Positions 30,214-39,126 of a stretch of DNA of 64,000 nt are shown here, in pieces; positions within the stretch are counted from its first letter, which is position 1, and each line of letters opens with the position of its first letter. The notes under the pieces are model-generated. The model saw only the letters and a program-made list of their open reading frames with translations, was not told the DNA's origin and did not search any database. The stretch lies in NCBI GenBank assembly GCA_027484985.1, contig JAIXRW010000025.1, positions 62,001 to 126,000 on the forward strand. Direction: 5' to 3'. The stretch comes from Rhodobacter sp. GTDB lineage: Bacteria > Pseudomonadota > Alphaproteobacteria > Rhodobacterales > Rhodobacteraceae. The position numbers were made by a program, and so were the translations under genes.

Positions 30214-31617
30214 CGGTGGTGGGCGTTTGGCGGGCCAGTCGGTCGCCAAGTGGTATTGCTGGCCGAGGGCAAGGCAGGCCGCATCGGTGCCGAAGCGGGT
30301 GACAAGTTGCATGCCCATCGGCAGGCCGTTCGGGCCGAAGCCTGCGGGGATGTTCAGCGCGGGCAGGCCGATCAGGCTGACGGGGACCACGATTTCCATC
30401 CAGCGGTGATAGGTGTCCATCGGGTGGCCGTTGATCGCCTGTGGCCAGCGCCATTCGGTCGGGAAGGGCCAGACCTGGGCCGAGGGAAGGATCAGCGCGT
30501 CATATTGGTCGAACAGTCGGGCGGCGCGGGCATACCAGCGCGAGCGGATTTCGGATGCGGCATAGACGGCATCGGCGGAGAGGGTCAGGCCCTGTTCGAT
30601 TTCCCATACGGTTTCGGGTTTGAGTTGGGCGCGCTTGGTTGGGTCGTCATAAACGCCGCGTTTGGCGTTGGAATTGAGCATGGCGCGCAGGGTCGTCCAT
30701 GACTGCCAAAGCTGTTCGGCGGGGAAGGGCGGGGGCAGCGCCTCGACCGTGGCGCCGAGGTCGGTGAAGGTTTGCAGGGCGGTTTCGCAGGTGGAAAGGA
30801 TGCCCGCCTCGGTGGGGTAGGCACCGCCCCAATCGGCCAGCCAGCCGATGCGCTTGCCGCGCAGGTCGGTGGTCAGGCGATCCGCGAAGGGTTCGGAGGG
30901 GCGGCCAAAGGGGGTCGCGGGGTTTTCGCCCGCCTGAACGGTGAGGAGGTTGGCGATATCCTCGACCGTGCGGGACATGGGGCCTTCGGTGGCGAGGGTG
31001 GCGAGGAAGGCATCGCCCACGGCATCGGACGGGACGAGGCCGAAGCTGGGGCGGAAGCCATAGACATTGCAAAAGGCGGCGGGGTTGCGGAGCGAACCCA
31101 TCATGTCGGAGCCGTCGGCCACGGCCACCATGCGGGCGGCAAGGGCTGCTGCCGCCCCGCCCGACGATCCGCCCGCCGTGCGGTTGGGGTCATACGGGTT
31201 GCGCGTGACGCCGAAGACGGGGTTGAAGCTGTGCGAGCCGTGGCCCCATTCGGGGGTGTTGGTCTTGCCGATGAAGATCGCCCCTGCGGCGCGCATGCGG
31301 GCGGCGAGGAGGTCGTCTTTGGCGGGCATGTGGTTTGCGTAGAGGGGTGAGCCCCATGTGGTGCGGATGCCTGCGGTGGCGACGAGGTCTTTGACCGCAA
31401 GGGGGATGCCGTGCAGCCAGCCCTTGCGCGGGGCATCGTCGGCGGCGCGGGCGGCCTGCATCAGCCTATCGGGATCGGGCATCGAGACCACGGCGTTGAG
31501 CGCGGGGTTGAGGCGTTCGATGCGGGCCAGCGTTTCGGCCATGAGGTCGGAGGGCGCGAGTTTGCGGGCGGCGATGGCGCGCGAGAGGTCGGAGGCGGAA
31601 AGGTCGGTGAGCGCCAT
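30208..31617 (-). CDS. Amidase signature family protein (copy 1)
   Basis: GIPLAVKDLVATAGIRTTWGSPLY...NRTAGGSSGGAAAALAARMVAVADGSDMMGSLR. Confidence 0.92.
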   Translation of the reverse strand: MALTDLSASDLSRAIAARKLAPSDLMAETLARIERLNPALNAVVSMPDPDRLMQAARAADDAPRKGWLHGIPLAVKDLVATAGIRTTWGSPLYANHMPAKDDLLAARMRAAGAIFIGKTNTPEWGHGSHSFNPVFGVTRNPYDPNRTAGGSSGGAAAALAARMVAVADGSDMMGSLRNPAAFCNVYGFRPSFGLVPSDAVGDAFLATLATEGPMSRTVEDIANLLTVQAGENPATPFGRPSEPFADRLTTDLRGKRIGWLADWGGAYPTEAGILSTCETALQTFTDLGATVEALPPPFPAEQLWQSWTTLRAMLNSNAKRGVYDDPTKRAQLKPETVWEIEQGLTLSADAVYAASEIRSRWYARAARLFDQYDALILPSAQVWPFPTEWRWPQAINGHPMDTYHRWMEIVVPVSLIGLPALNIPAGFGPNGLPMGMQLVTRFGTDAACLALGQQYHLATDWPAKRPPPL

Positions 31618-31619
31618 GG

Positions 31620-33056
31620 TCAGCCTGCCATCGGGGCGCGGCGGGCGGCCCATGGGGCGGCGCGTTCCAGTTCGGCGCAGAGGGAGATCAGGGTTTCATC
31701 GGCCCCGAAGGGGGCGGCGAGGTGGATGCCGATGGGCAGGCCGGTGGAGGATTGGCCCAAGGGAACCGAGGCTGCGGGTTGGCCGCTGGCGTTGAATACG
31801 GCGCAGAAGGGGGAATAGGGGAACACGCCTTCGGGGCCCATGCGGTAGGCGAGGTAATCTTCGGTCGTATGGGCGAAGCGGCCGACAAGGGCGGGGGGTT
31901 CGGCCAAGGTGGCCGACAGGATGATATCGGTTCCGGTATCTTCGAAGGCATGGGCCATCTGGCGGCCGAAGGCATGGATTTCGCCCACGGCTTCAAGATA
32001 GCGGGTGGGGTGCAGGGTTTCGGCATAGGCCATGGCCCCGCGAGAGACGCCCTCGACCAGGGTTTCGGGGTCGCGGCCTTTCAGCGCCGAGCGGACCGAC
32101 AGGGCGGTGCCGATGCCGACGATATCGGTCCATGCGCGCATCATCATGGGCACATCGGCCTTTGGGCAGCCGGTTGTGACGTGGTGGCCGAGGGATTCGA
32201 GCAATTGGCCCGCATCGCGCACGGCGGCGGCGACCTCGGGGTCAATCGGGGTGCCGGTGAAGGTGGTGTCGCAAAGCATGACGCGCAGGCGGCGGGGCGG
32301 GCGGCTGATGGCGTCGGCGTGTGAGCGGTGAAGGGGCGGGGCGACATAGGGCGCGCCAAGGTCGGGGCCCATGCAGGCGTCGAGCATGGTGGCGGTGTCG
32401 CGGACCGAACGGGTGAGGAAGCCGTCGATCGCCATGCCGGCCCAGCCTTCGCCGGCATAGGGGCCATCGGGCAGGCGGGCGCGGGTGGGTTTGAAGCCGA
32501 AGAGCCCGCAGCTTGAGGCGGGGATGCGGACCGAGCCGCCGCCATCGGAGCCATGGGCGAAGGCGACGATGCCCGCCGCCACCGCTGCCCCCGCGCCGCC
32601 GGATGAGCCGCCCGAGGTGTGGTCGAGATTCCACGGGTTGCGGGTGGGGCCGCCATAGACGGCGGATTCGGTTGCGGCGCCGATGCCGCCTTCGGGGCTG
32701 GTCGTGCGGCCGAAGGTGACGACTCCGGTCGCGGCGATGCGGTCGAAGATGGCCGAGTTCTGCTTGTAGCGCGTGTTGGCGAAAAGGCGCGAGCCGTTGT
32801 GGCTGGGAAAGTCGATCGCCTCGGCCCCGAGGTCTTTCAGAAGGAAGGGCAGGCCACGGAAGGGGCCATGGGGCAGGCCGCGTTCGATGGCGCGGCGGGC
32901 GGCCTCTTCCTGCACCAGCACCAGGGCGTTGAGGGCGGGGTTGCGTTTGGCCACCGCGGCAAGGGCGGCGTCGAGCAGTTCGGTGGGGGTGATATCGCCC
33001 CGTGCGACCCATTGGGCCAGTTCGGTTGCGTCTTCCGCGCCAAGGTCGCCGATCAT
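31620..33056 (-). CDS. Amidase signature family protein (copy 2)
   Basis: [13 protein letters not shown]...[38 protein letters not shown]. Confidence 0.92.
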   Translation of the reverse strand: MIGDLGAEDATELAQWVARGDITPTELLDAALAAVAKRNPALNALVLVQEEAARRAIERGLPHGPFRGLPFLLKDLGAEAIDFPSHNGSRLFANTRYKQNSAIFDRIAATGVVTFGRTTSPEGGIGAATESAVYGGPTRNPWNLDHTSGGSSGGAGAAVAAGIVAFAHGSDGGGSVRIPASSCGLFGFKPTRARLPDGPYAGEGWAGMAIDGFLTRSVRDTATMLDACMGPDLGAPYVAPPLHRSHADAISRPPRRLRVMLCDTTFTGTPIDPEVAAAVRDAGQLLESLGHHVTTGCPKADVPMMMRAWTDIVGIGTALSVRSALKGRDPETLVEGVSRGAMAYAETLHPTRYLEAVGEIHAFGRQMAHAFEDTGTDIILSATLAEPPALVGRFAHTTEDYLAYRMGPEGVFPYSPFCAVFNASGQPAASVPLGQSSTGLPIGIHLAAPFGADETLISLCAELERAAPWAARRAPMAG

Positions 33057-33152
33057 GGGATGCTCCTGTCTTTGGGGCAGGGTGGCGGGGGAATGCGGGG
33101 CGGGCATGCCCCCGCGCGGCGCGGGGTGTCGGTTTTGGGCCTTGCCGTCGGA

Positions 33153-33210
33153 CCGGGGGGCGTGCGCCGCCCCCCGGCCCCCCCTGCGGAGTATTTGGGC
33201 AAAGGTGAAG
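33153..33210 (+). repeat. Hairpin + tag element, copy d
   Basis: CCGGGGGGCG-tgcgc-CGCCCCCCGG (33153-33177) then GAGTATTTGGGCAAAGGTGAAG (33189-33210). Confidence 0.85.
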
Positions 33211-33279
33211 GGGGAAGGGCCATCGCGGATGGGGCGCGGCCACCCCTGGTGGCGGGCGCGGGGCAATCATTGCTTTGGC

Positions 33280-33576
33280 TTAGTCGAGCCGCATGTCCTT
33301 GCGGAAGGTGCCGTCGCGGGAAAAGACGAGGATGCGGCGGTCGGTGGTGGTGATGACGATGTAATCGGGGCCGAGGGTGAAGGACTGGGCCACGGCGCCA
33401 TCGGGCAGGGTCAGGTTTTCGGGCAGGGGAATGGCGTTGCCATCGGGCATGCGGGTGACAATCACCGCCACGATGGTTATGACGGCGGCGATCATCGTGA
33501 CCAGAAGCACGATCACGAGAGTTTTGAGCAATTTCAGACCCGGCGGCAGTGCCTGGGGTTCGGGAGCGTCGTCCAT
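33280..33576 (-). CDS. DUF6476-like small membrane protein
   Basis: MDDAPEPQALPPGLKLLKTLVIVLLVTMIAAVITIVAVIVTRMP, one TM plus a beta-rich C-terminus. Confidence 0.65.
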   Translation of the reverse strand: MDDAPEPQALPPGLKLLKTLVIVLLVTMIAAVITIVAVIVTRMPDGNAIPLPENLTLPDGAVAQSFTLGPDYIVITTTDRRILVFSRDGTFRKDMRLD

Positions 33577-34633
33577 GCCAGCCCTTTCCGAGACGGATGC
33601 CCTGCTGACCGTGGTGATCGGGCAGGATCCGCCTGACCGGCTTGATAAGGCCTTGGCGCGCGAGGTGCCAGAGGAAGCGGCGCTGTCCCGGTCGCGGTTG
33701 ATGAAGATGATCGCGGAAGGCGACGTGCTGCGGGACGGGGTGGCGGTGACGGACCCCAAGACCCGGGTGGCCGAGGGCGAGGTTTACGCGCTGGTTCTGG
33801 CACCGGCCGAGGATTATGACGCCCGTCCGCAGGATATTCCGCTGGTCGTGGTTTACGAGGATGACGCGCTGATCGTGATCGACAAGCCTGCGGGGATGGT
33901 GGTGCATCCCGCCCCCGGCACGCCGGAGGGCACGCTGGTGAATGCGCTGCTGCATCATTGCGGTGATACGCTGTCGGGGATCGGCGGGGAAAAGCGCCCC
34001 GGGATCGTGCACCGGATCGACAAGGATACGACGGGGCTTCTGGTCGTGGCCAAGACCGACCGCGCCCATCACGGGCTGGCGGCGCAGTTCGAGGCGCATA
34101 CGGTCAACCGCCATTACATCGCCCTTGTCCATGGCACGCCCGATGCCGCCGATCCGCGCCTGCGCGGGATGAAGGGGGTGAGCTTCGAGGCGGGCGGGAT
34201 CGTCAAGATCGTCACCGGCCTTGCGCGGCACAAGACCGACCGGCAGCGGCAGGCGGTGGTGTGGGATGGCGCGGGGCGGCATGCGGTGACGCGGGCGCGG
34301 GTCTTGGAAAGCTATGGTGGCGGGCAGGCAGCGGGCGGGGCCGCGCTGGTGGAATGCTGGCTGGAAACCGGGCGGACGCACCAGATACGGGTGCATATGG
34401 CCCATGCGGGGCACGGGCTGCTGGGTGATCAGACCTATGGCGGCAAGCGGCGGCTGTCGCCGAAAGTGGTGGGTGACGGGGCGGCGGCTTTGGGCAACGG
34501 CTTTGCCCGGCAGGCGCTGCATGCGGCCTCGCTTGGGTTCGTGCATCCGGTGACGGGGGAAGAGATGCTGTTCGAGGCGGAATTGCCGCCCGACATGGCC
34601 GCGCTGATTGCTGCTTTGCAGGCGGGGGCCTGA
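33575..34633 (+). CDS. RluA-family pseudouridine synthase
   Basis: GIVHRIDKDTTGLLVVAKTDRAHHGL...LETGRTHQIRVHMAHAGHGLLGD. Confidence 0.93.
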   Translation: MPALSETDALLTVVIGQDPPDRLDKALAREVPEEAALSRSRLMKMIAEGDVLRDGVAVTDPKTRVAEGEVYALVLAPAEDYDARPQDIPLVVVYEDDALIVIDKPAGMVVHPAPGTPEGTLVNALLHHCGDTLSGIGGEKRPGIVHRIDKDTTGLLVVAKTDRAHHGLAAQFEAHTVNRHYIALVHGTPDAADPRLRGMKGVSFEAGGIVKIVTGLARHKTDRQRQAVVWDGAGRHAVTRARVLESYGGGQAAGGAALVECWLETGRTHQIRVHMAHAGHGLLGDQTYGGKRRLSPKVVGDGAAALGNGFARQALHAASLGFVHPVTGEEMLFEAELPPDMAALIAALQAGA

Positions 34634-34886
34634 CGGGGCGTTCGGGGAACGGCACGGGGGCGGGCGCGTTCTGGCGGAGTATTGGGCGGGCTTTGGGGCG
34701 CCGGACGCGGTGAAACAATGGCTGACATCTGCGTGAGCGCAGCCAAGCGGTCCTTGGGCAGCAACGGAATCGTAACCATGTGACGTTAAAGGTATGAGGC
34801 GGCGGGTTGAAAGCGCAGCCGACCATATCTAGATTTGCCGATCCTGCCGGGGCTGCAACCAGACCGGAGGAGAGAGAGGGGGCGAG

Positions 34887-35783
34887 ATGAGCACCTATAC
34901 CAACCTTCCCGCGCCAAGCCCGGAACAGGGCTTGAACCGGTATCTTCAGGAAATCCGAAAGTTCCCGCTGCTGGAACCCGAGGAAGAATACATGCTGGCC
35001 AAACGCTGGGTGGACCACGAGGATGCGGGGGCCGCGCACCAGTTGGTCACCAGCCATCTGCGGTTGGCGGCCAAGATCGCCATGGGATATCGCGGCTATG
35101 GCCTGCCGCAGGCCGAGGTGATTTCCGAGGCGAATGTGGGCCTGATGCAGGCCGTGAAGCGGTTCGATCCCGAAAAGGGGTTCCGCCTTGCGACCTATGC
35201 GATGTGGTGGATCAGGGCGTCGATCCAGGAATATATCCTGCGGTCGTGGTCGCTGGTGAAGCTGGGCACCACCAGCGCGCAGAAGAAGCTGTTCTTCAAC
35301 CTGCGCAAGGCCAAGGCCAAGCTGGGCGCGCTGGAAGAGGGCGACCTGCGCCCCGAGAATGTGGCCCAGATCGCCAAAGACCTGTCGGTGACGGAAGAAG
35401 AAGTCATCGACATGAACCGCCGCATGTCGGGGGCGGACGCGTCGCTGAACGCCACGGTGGGCGGCGACGGCGAGGGGGCCACCCAATGGCAGGACTGGCT
35501 TGAGGACGAGGACAGCGATCAGGCCGGCGCCTATGCCGAACGCGACGAGCTGGAATTGCGGCGTGGGCTGCTGGCACAGGCCATGGCGGTGCTGAACGAG
35601 CGTGAGCGCGATATCCTGATGCAGCGCCGGTTGGCCGAAACGCCGGTGACGCTGGAAGAACTGTCGGAAAGCTATGGCGTCAGCCGGGAACGTATCCGCC
35701 AGATCGAGGTGCGCGCCTTTGAAAAGTTGCAGGCGCGGATGCGCGATCTGGCCAAGGTCAAGGGCATGGTCGTACCGGCCTGA
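34887..35783 (+). CDS. rpoH: RNA polymerase sigma factor RpoH (sigma-32)
   Basis: NLPAPSPEQGLNRYLQEIRKFPLL...RLATYAMWWIRASIQEYILRSWSLVKLGTTSAQKKLFFNLRK. Confidence 0.96.
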   Translation: MSTYTNLPAPSPEQGLNRYLQEIRKFPLLEPEEEYMLAKRWVDHEDAGAAHQLVTSHLRLAAKIAMGYRGYGLPQAEVISEANVGLMQAVKRFDPEKGFRLATYAMWWIRASIQEYILRSWSLVKLGTTSAQKKLFFNLRKAKAKLGALEEGDLRPENVAQIAKDLSVTEEEVIDMNRRMSGADASLNATVGGDGEGATQWQDWLEDEDSDQAGAYAERDELELRRGLLAQAMAVLNERERDILMQRRLAETPVTLEELSESYGVSRERIRQIEVRAFEKLQARMRDLAKVKGMVVPA

Positions 35784-35886
35784 TTGGCGCGCGGCACGGG
35801 CATTCCTGCGCAAGCGGGGTGCCCGGCTGCTGCGGGCGGGCGAGGCGGTTCCGGGCTTTGCTTGGCTGGATTTCATCGGGCTGTCA

Positions 35887-35910
35887 CCTCCGCGAAAGCG
35901 GGGGTTTTTT
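35887..35910 (+). terminator. rpoH terminator built from a REP-like half-element
   Basis: CCTCCGC-gaaa-GCGGGGG followed by TTTTTT. Confidence 0.75.
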
Positions 35911-35914
35911 CTTG

Positions 35915-36027
35915 CTGTCATGGCCGCGAAAGCGGTGATCTTTGTCGGTTAGCGTTCTGCGCGCTTAGCGGCTGGGGTTGGTGACGGGTTGTGCTGTGGG
36001 AGATCCCCGCTTGCGCGGGGATGACAG
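35915..36027. repeat. MITE/REP-like element A, ~113 bp with ~27-bp terminal inverted repeats
   Basis: Begins CTGTCATGGCCGCGAAAGCGGTGATCT, ends AGATCCCCGCTTGCGCGGGGATGACAG. Confidence 0.8.
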
Positions 36028-36048
36028 GGGGGTGGGGATTCTGTCCAG

Positions 36049-36160
36049 CTGTCATCCCCGCGAACGCGGGGATCTTTGTCAGTTTGGGTCATGCGCGCTT
36101 TGCGGCTGGGGGTGTGGCGGGTTGGGCTGTGGGAGATCCCCGCTTGCGCTGGGATGGCAG
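36049..36160. repeat. MITE/REP-like element B, ~112 bp, direct repeat of A
   Basis: Begins CTGTCATCCCCGCGAACGCGGGGATCT, ends AGATCCCCGCTTGCGCTGGGATGGCAG; interior closely matches A. Confidence 0.8.
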
Positions 36161-36380
36161 GGGGGCGTGGTCTTTCGGCGCGGGTATTGTCGGGCTGTCA
36201 TCCCGGCGCAGGGGGAGGCGGGACATATCGGCGCGGGAGGGTGGCTGTGGCGAACGGATTGCGGTATCTAGCCTTTCGACCGCGCGGCGCCGTTCCGTGC
36301 CCGAGGCTTTTTGATGATCCGTCTTGGCCGGTTGACCGTTCGGGCCAGCCGCCAGGACGCCCCGACCGGGAGTGCTGCCG

Positions 36381-37073
36381 ATGACGATGCTTGAGACCTT
36401 CCTCAAACCGATGCACCGCGAGGGCTATCCTTTTGTGGCCGCTTTTGCCGTGGCGACGCTGGTGCTGTTCTGGATATGGGAGCCGCTCGGCTGGGCCGGT
36501 GTGGGGCTGACCGTCTGGTGCTATTACTTCTTCCGCGATCCCAAGCGAGCGGTGCCGTTAAATACGGGGCTGATGGTTTCGCCGGCCGACGGGGTGGTTT
36601 CCTTGATCGAACGCGCCGTCCCGCCCGAGGAACTGGGCATGGGCCCGGACGCCCTGATGCGGGTGTCGGTGTTCATGTCGGTCTTCAACTGCCATGTGAA
36701 CCGCGCCCCCATTGCGGGCCGCGTGGCCGAAATCGCCTATCGGCCCGGCAAGTTCTTCAATGCCGCGATGGACAAGGCCTCGATCGACAACGAGCGCAAT
36801 TCGCTGCGGATCGACATGGCCGATGGCCGGTCGATCGCGGTGGTGCAGATCGCGGGGCTGGTGGCGCGGCGGATCGTCTGCTTTGCCGTCAAGGGGCAGG
36901 AACTGCGGACGGGCGAGCGGTTCGGGCTGATCCGCTTTGGATCGCGGCTGGATATCTATCTGCCTGACGGGGTCGAACCGCAGGTGGCGCTGGGGCAGAA
37001 CTGCGTGGCGGGCGAGACGGTGATCGCGGTGCTGGGGCAGGCGGCCCCGCAGCGCATGGCGCGGATGGAGTGA
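36381..37073 (+). CDS. psd: Phosphatidylserine decarboxylase
   Basis: [19 protein letters not shown]...[13 protein letters not shown] (GS-S pyruvoyl cleavage region). Confidence 0.93.
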   Translation: MTMLETFLKPMHREGYPFVAAFAVATLVLFWIWEPLGWAGVGLTVWCYYFFRDPKRAVPLNTGLMVSPADGVVSLIERAVPPEELGMGPDALMRVSVFMSVFNCHVNRAPIAGRVAEIAYRPGKFFNAAMDKASIDNERNSLRIDMADGRSIAVVQIAGLVARRIVCFAVKGQELRTGERFGLIRFGSRLDIYLPDGVEPQVALGQNCVAGETVIAVLGQAAPQRMARME

Positions 37074-37078
37074 CGGGC

Positions 37079-37840
37079 ATGGACGCGCCCCACAACGTGG
37101 CCCCGCCGCCGCGCCGCAAGCTGCATATCCTGCATCTGCTGCCCAACCTCGTCTCGATCCTTGGCTTGTGTTCGGGGCTGACGGCCATCCGCTTTGCAGT
37201 GGACGGGCGCTACGCCACGGCGATTGCGCTGATCGGGCTGGCGGCGGCGCTGGATGCGCTGGACGGGCGGCTGGCGCGGATGCTGAAATCGGAAAGCGCG
37301 ATCGGGGCCGAACTGGACAGTCTGGGTGATTTCGTCAATTTCGGCGTCACGCCCGCGCTGGTGCTGTTCTTCTGGGGGCTTGATGGCGAGGCGTCGCTGG
37401 GCTGGATTGCGGCGTTGATCTATGCGGTGTGCTGCATGTTGCGGCTGGCGCGGTTCAACGTGGGCAACAAGGTGGCGGCGGGGCAGGAACCTGCGGAACG
37501 CACCACCTTTATCGGCGTGCCAAGCCCGGCGGGGGCCATGCTGGTGCTGGCGCCGATGTATCTTTCCTTTTGCTGGCAGGGCGGGTTGAAGGTGCCGGGG
37601 CCGGCCATTGCGCTGTGGATGGTGGCGATGGGCGCGCTGATGATCAGCCGGATCAGGACACCCTCGCTCAAACGGGTGACGGTCTATGCAGAGAATGCCA
37701 AATACATCCTTGTGGGCGGGGCGGCGGTGGTGGCGGCCCTGCTGACCTATCCTTGGGTCACGCTTCTGGGGCTGGTCGGGGCCTATCTGGTGGCGATCCT
37801 GCTGGTGTGGCGACGCGGGGGCGGGGCCGGGCAATCGTGA
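37079..37840 (+). CDS. pssA: CDP-diacylglycerol--serine O-phosphatidyltransferase
   Basis: ALDALDGRLARMLKSESAIGAELDSLGDFVNFGVTPAL (CDP-alcohol phosphotransferase motif). Confidence 0.94.
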   Translation: MDAPHNVAPPPRRKLHILHLLPNLVSILGLCSGLTAIRFAVDGRYATAIALIGLAAALDALDGRLARMLKSESAIGAELDSLGDFVNFGVTPALVLFFWGLDGEASLGWIAALIYAVCCMLRLARFNVGNKVAAGQEPAERTTFIGVPSPAGAMLVLAPMYLSFCWQGGLKVPGPAIALWMVAMGALMISRIRTPSLKRVTVYAENAKYILVGGAAVVAALLTYPWVTLLGLVGAYLVAILLVWRRGGGAGQS

Positions 37841-37929
37841 CGCGGGGCGTGATGCGGGGCGTGCCAAGGCTTGCCACCGGGGCGCGGTTTCCCTAGCGTC
37901 GGCGCGGAATGTTCTGAAAGGATACCACG

Positions 37930-38913
37930 ATGAAAACCGTCCGCTGGGGCGTGCTTGGCAATGCCAAATTCGCGCGCGAACAGATGGCCCCCGCCATTCA
38001 CATGGCCGAACATGCCGAGCTGGTCGCGCTGGGCACTTCGGCCCCCGGGGCGGCGACGGGGTGGGATTTCTGCCCGTCGCTGAAACAGGTGAGTTACGAG
38101 GCGCTGCTGGCCGATCCGACGATCGACGCGGTCTATATTCCGCTGCCGAACCATGTGCATGTGGAATGGACACTGAAGGCGGTGGCGGCGGGCAAGCACG
38201 TGCTGACCGAAAAGCCGATTTCGATGACCGCGGCCGAGATCGACACGCTGATCGCGGCGCGCGACAAGGCGGGGCTTCTGGTGGCCGAGGCCTATATGAT
38301 CGTGCACCATCCGCAGTGGATCAGGGCGCGCGAACTGGTGCAGGGCGGGGCCATCGGGCGGCTGCGCCATGTGGATGCGTTTTTCAGCTACAACAACGCG
38401 GATGAACCCGAAAACATCCGCAACCGCCCCGATACGGGCGGCGGCGGTATCCGGGACATCGGGGTTTACACTTATGGCTCGGCGCGGTTCGTGACGGGGG
38501 CCGAGGCGGTGGACCTGTCCTGCCGGATGATCCGCGAGAATGGCGTCGATGTCTGGGCCGAGGTGGATGCCATCCTTGAGGGGCCGCTGGGGCGGGCGAC
38601 CTATACCGCCATGACCTCGATGCGGATGCAGAACCGGCAGGAAGTGACGTTCCACGGCGACAAGGGCTTGCTGAAAGTGGCCAACGGGCCGTTCAACGCC
38701 AACCTGTTTGCCGAGGCGCGGATCGAATTGCATAACGGCCAGACGGTGACGAGCGAGCGTTGGCCGAGCGCGAACCATTACAAGTTGCAGGTCGAGAATT
38801 TCGGGCGCAGCATCCGCACGGGTGCCGCCTATCCCTGCCCGCTGGAGTTTACCCGCGGGACACAGGCGATGATCGACGCGGCCTTTGCCACGGCGCGCGA
38901 GATTTCGCTTTAG
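37930..38913 (+). CDS. Gfo/Idh/MocA family oxidoreductase
   Basis: RWGVLGNAKFAREQ...DAVYIPLPNHVHVEWTLKAVAAGKHVLTEKPISMT. Confidence 0.93.
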   Translation: MKTVRWGVLGNAKFAREQMAPAIHMAEHAELVALGTSAPGAATGWDFCPSLKQVSYEALLADPTIDAVYIPLPNHVHVEWTLKAVAAGKHVLTEKPISMTAAEIDTLIAARDKAGLLVAEAYMIVHHPQWIRARELVQGGAIGRLRHVDAFFSYNNADEPENIRNRPDTGGGGIRDIGVYTYGSARFVTGAEAVDLSCRMIRENGVDVWAEVDAILEGPLGRATYTAMTSMRMQNRQEVTFHGDKGLLKVANGPFNANLFAEARIELHNGQTVTSERWPSANHYKLQVENFGRSIRTGAAYPCPLEFTRGTQAMIDAAFATAREISL

Positions 38914-38951
38914 GCGCCATTCCGGCAGGGGTGGTTTTGGCTGAGGCGGCG

Positions 38952-39118
38952 CGGGGGGCCAGCCCCCCGTCTGCCTGCGGCAGACTCCCCCCGGGATATT
39001 TGGGCCAGTGTGAAAGGGAAAGGGCGCGGGGTGAACCCTCTGCGCCCTTTTCACATTCGTTCAAATATCCTCGGGGGAGGACGCGCCCGAAGGCGCGGCC
39101 CGGGGGGCGAGCCCCCCG
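38952..39118. repeat. Hairpin + tag element, copy e (inverted pair, both outer hairpins present)
   Basis: CGGGGGGC-ca-GCCCCCCG 38952-38969; GGATATTTGGGCCAGTGTGAAA 38994-39015; TTTTCACATTCGTTCAAATATCC 39048-39070; CGGGGGGC-ga-GCCCCCCG 39101-39118. Confidence 0.88.
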
Positions 39119-39126
39119 CCCTGCGG

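Noticed and set aside
34640-34710. Tenth copy of the tag element (GGCGGAGTATTGGGCGGGCTTTGG)
   Set aside because: Only the first ~10 nt match and no hairpin is present; too degenerate to include.
35881-36215. Possible CRISPR array
   Set aside because: Palindromes are irregularly spaced, in both orientations, and form two homologous ~112-bp units rather than repeats with unique spacers.
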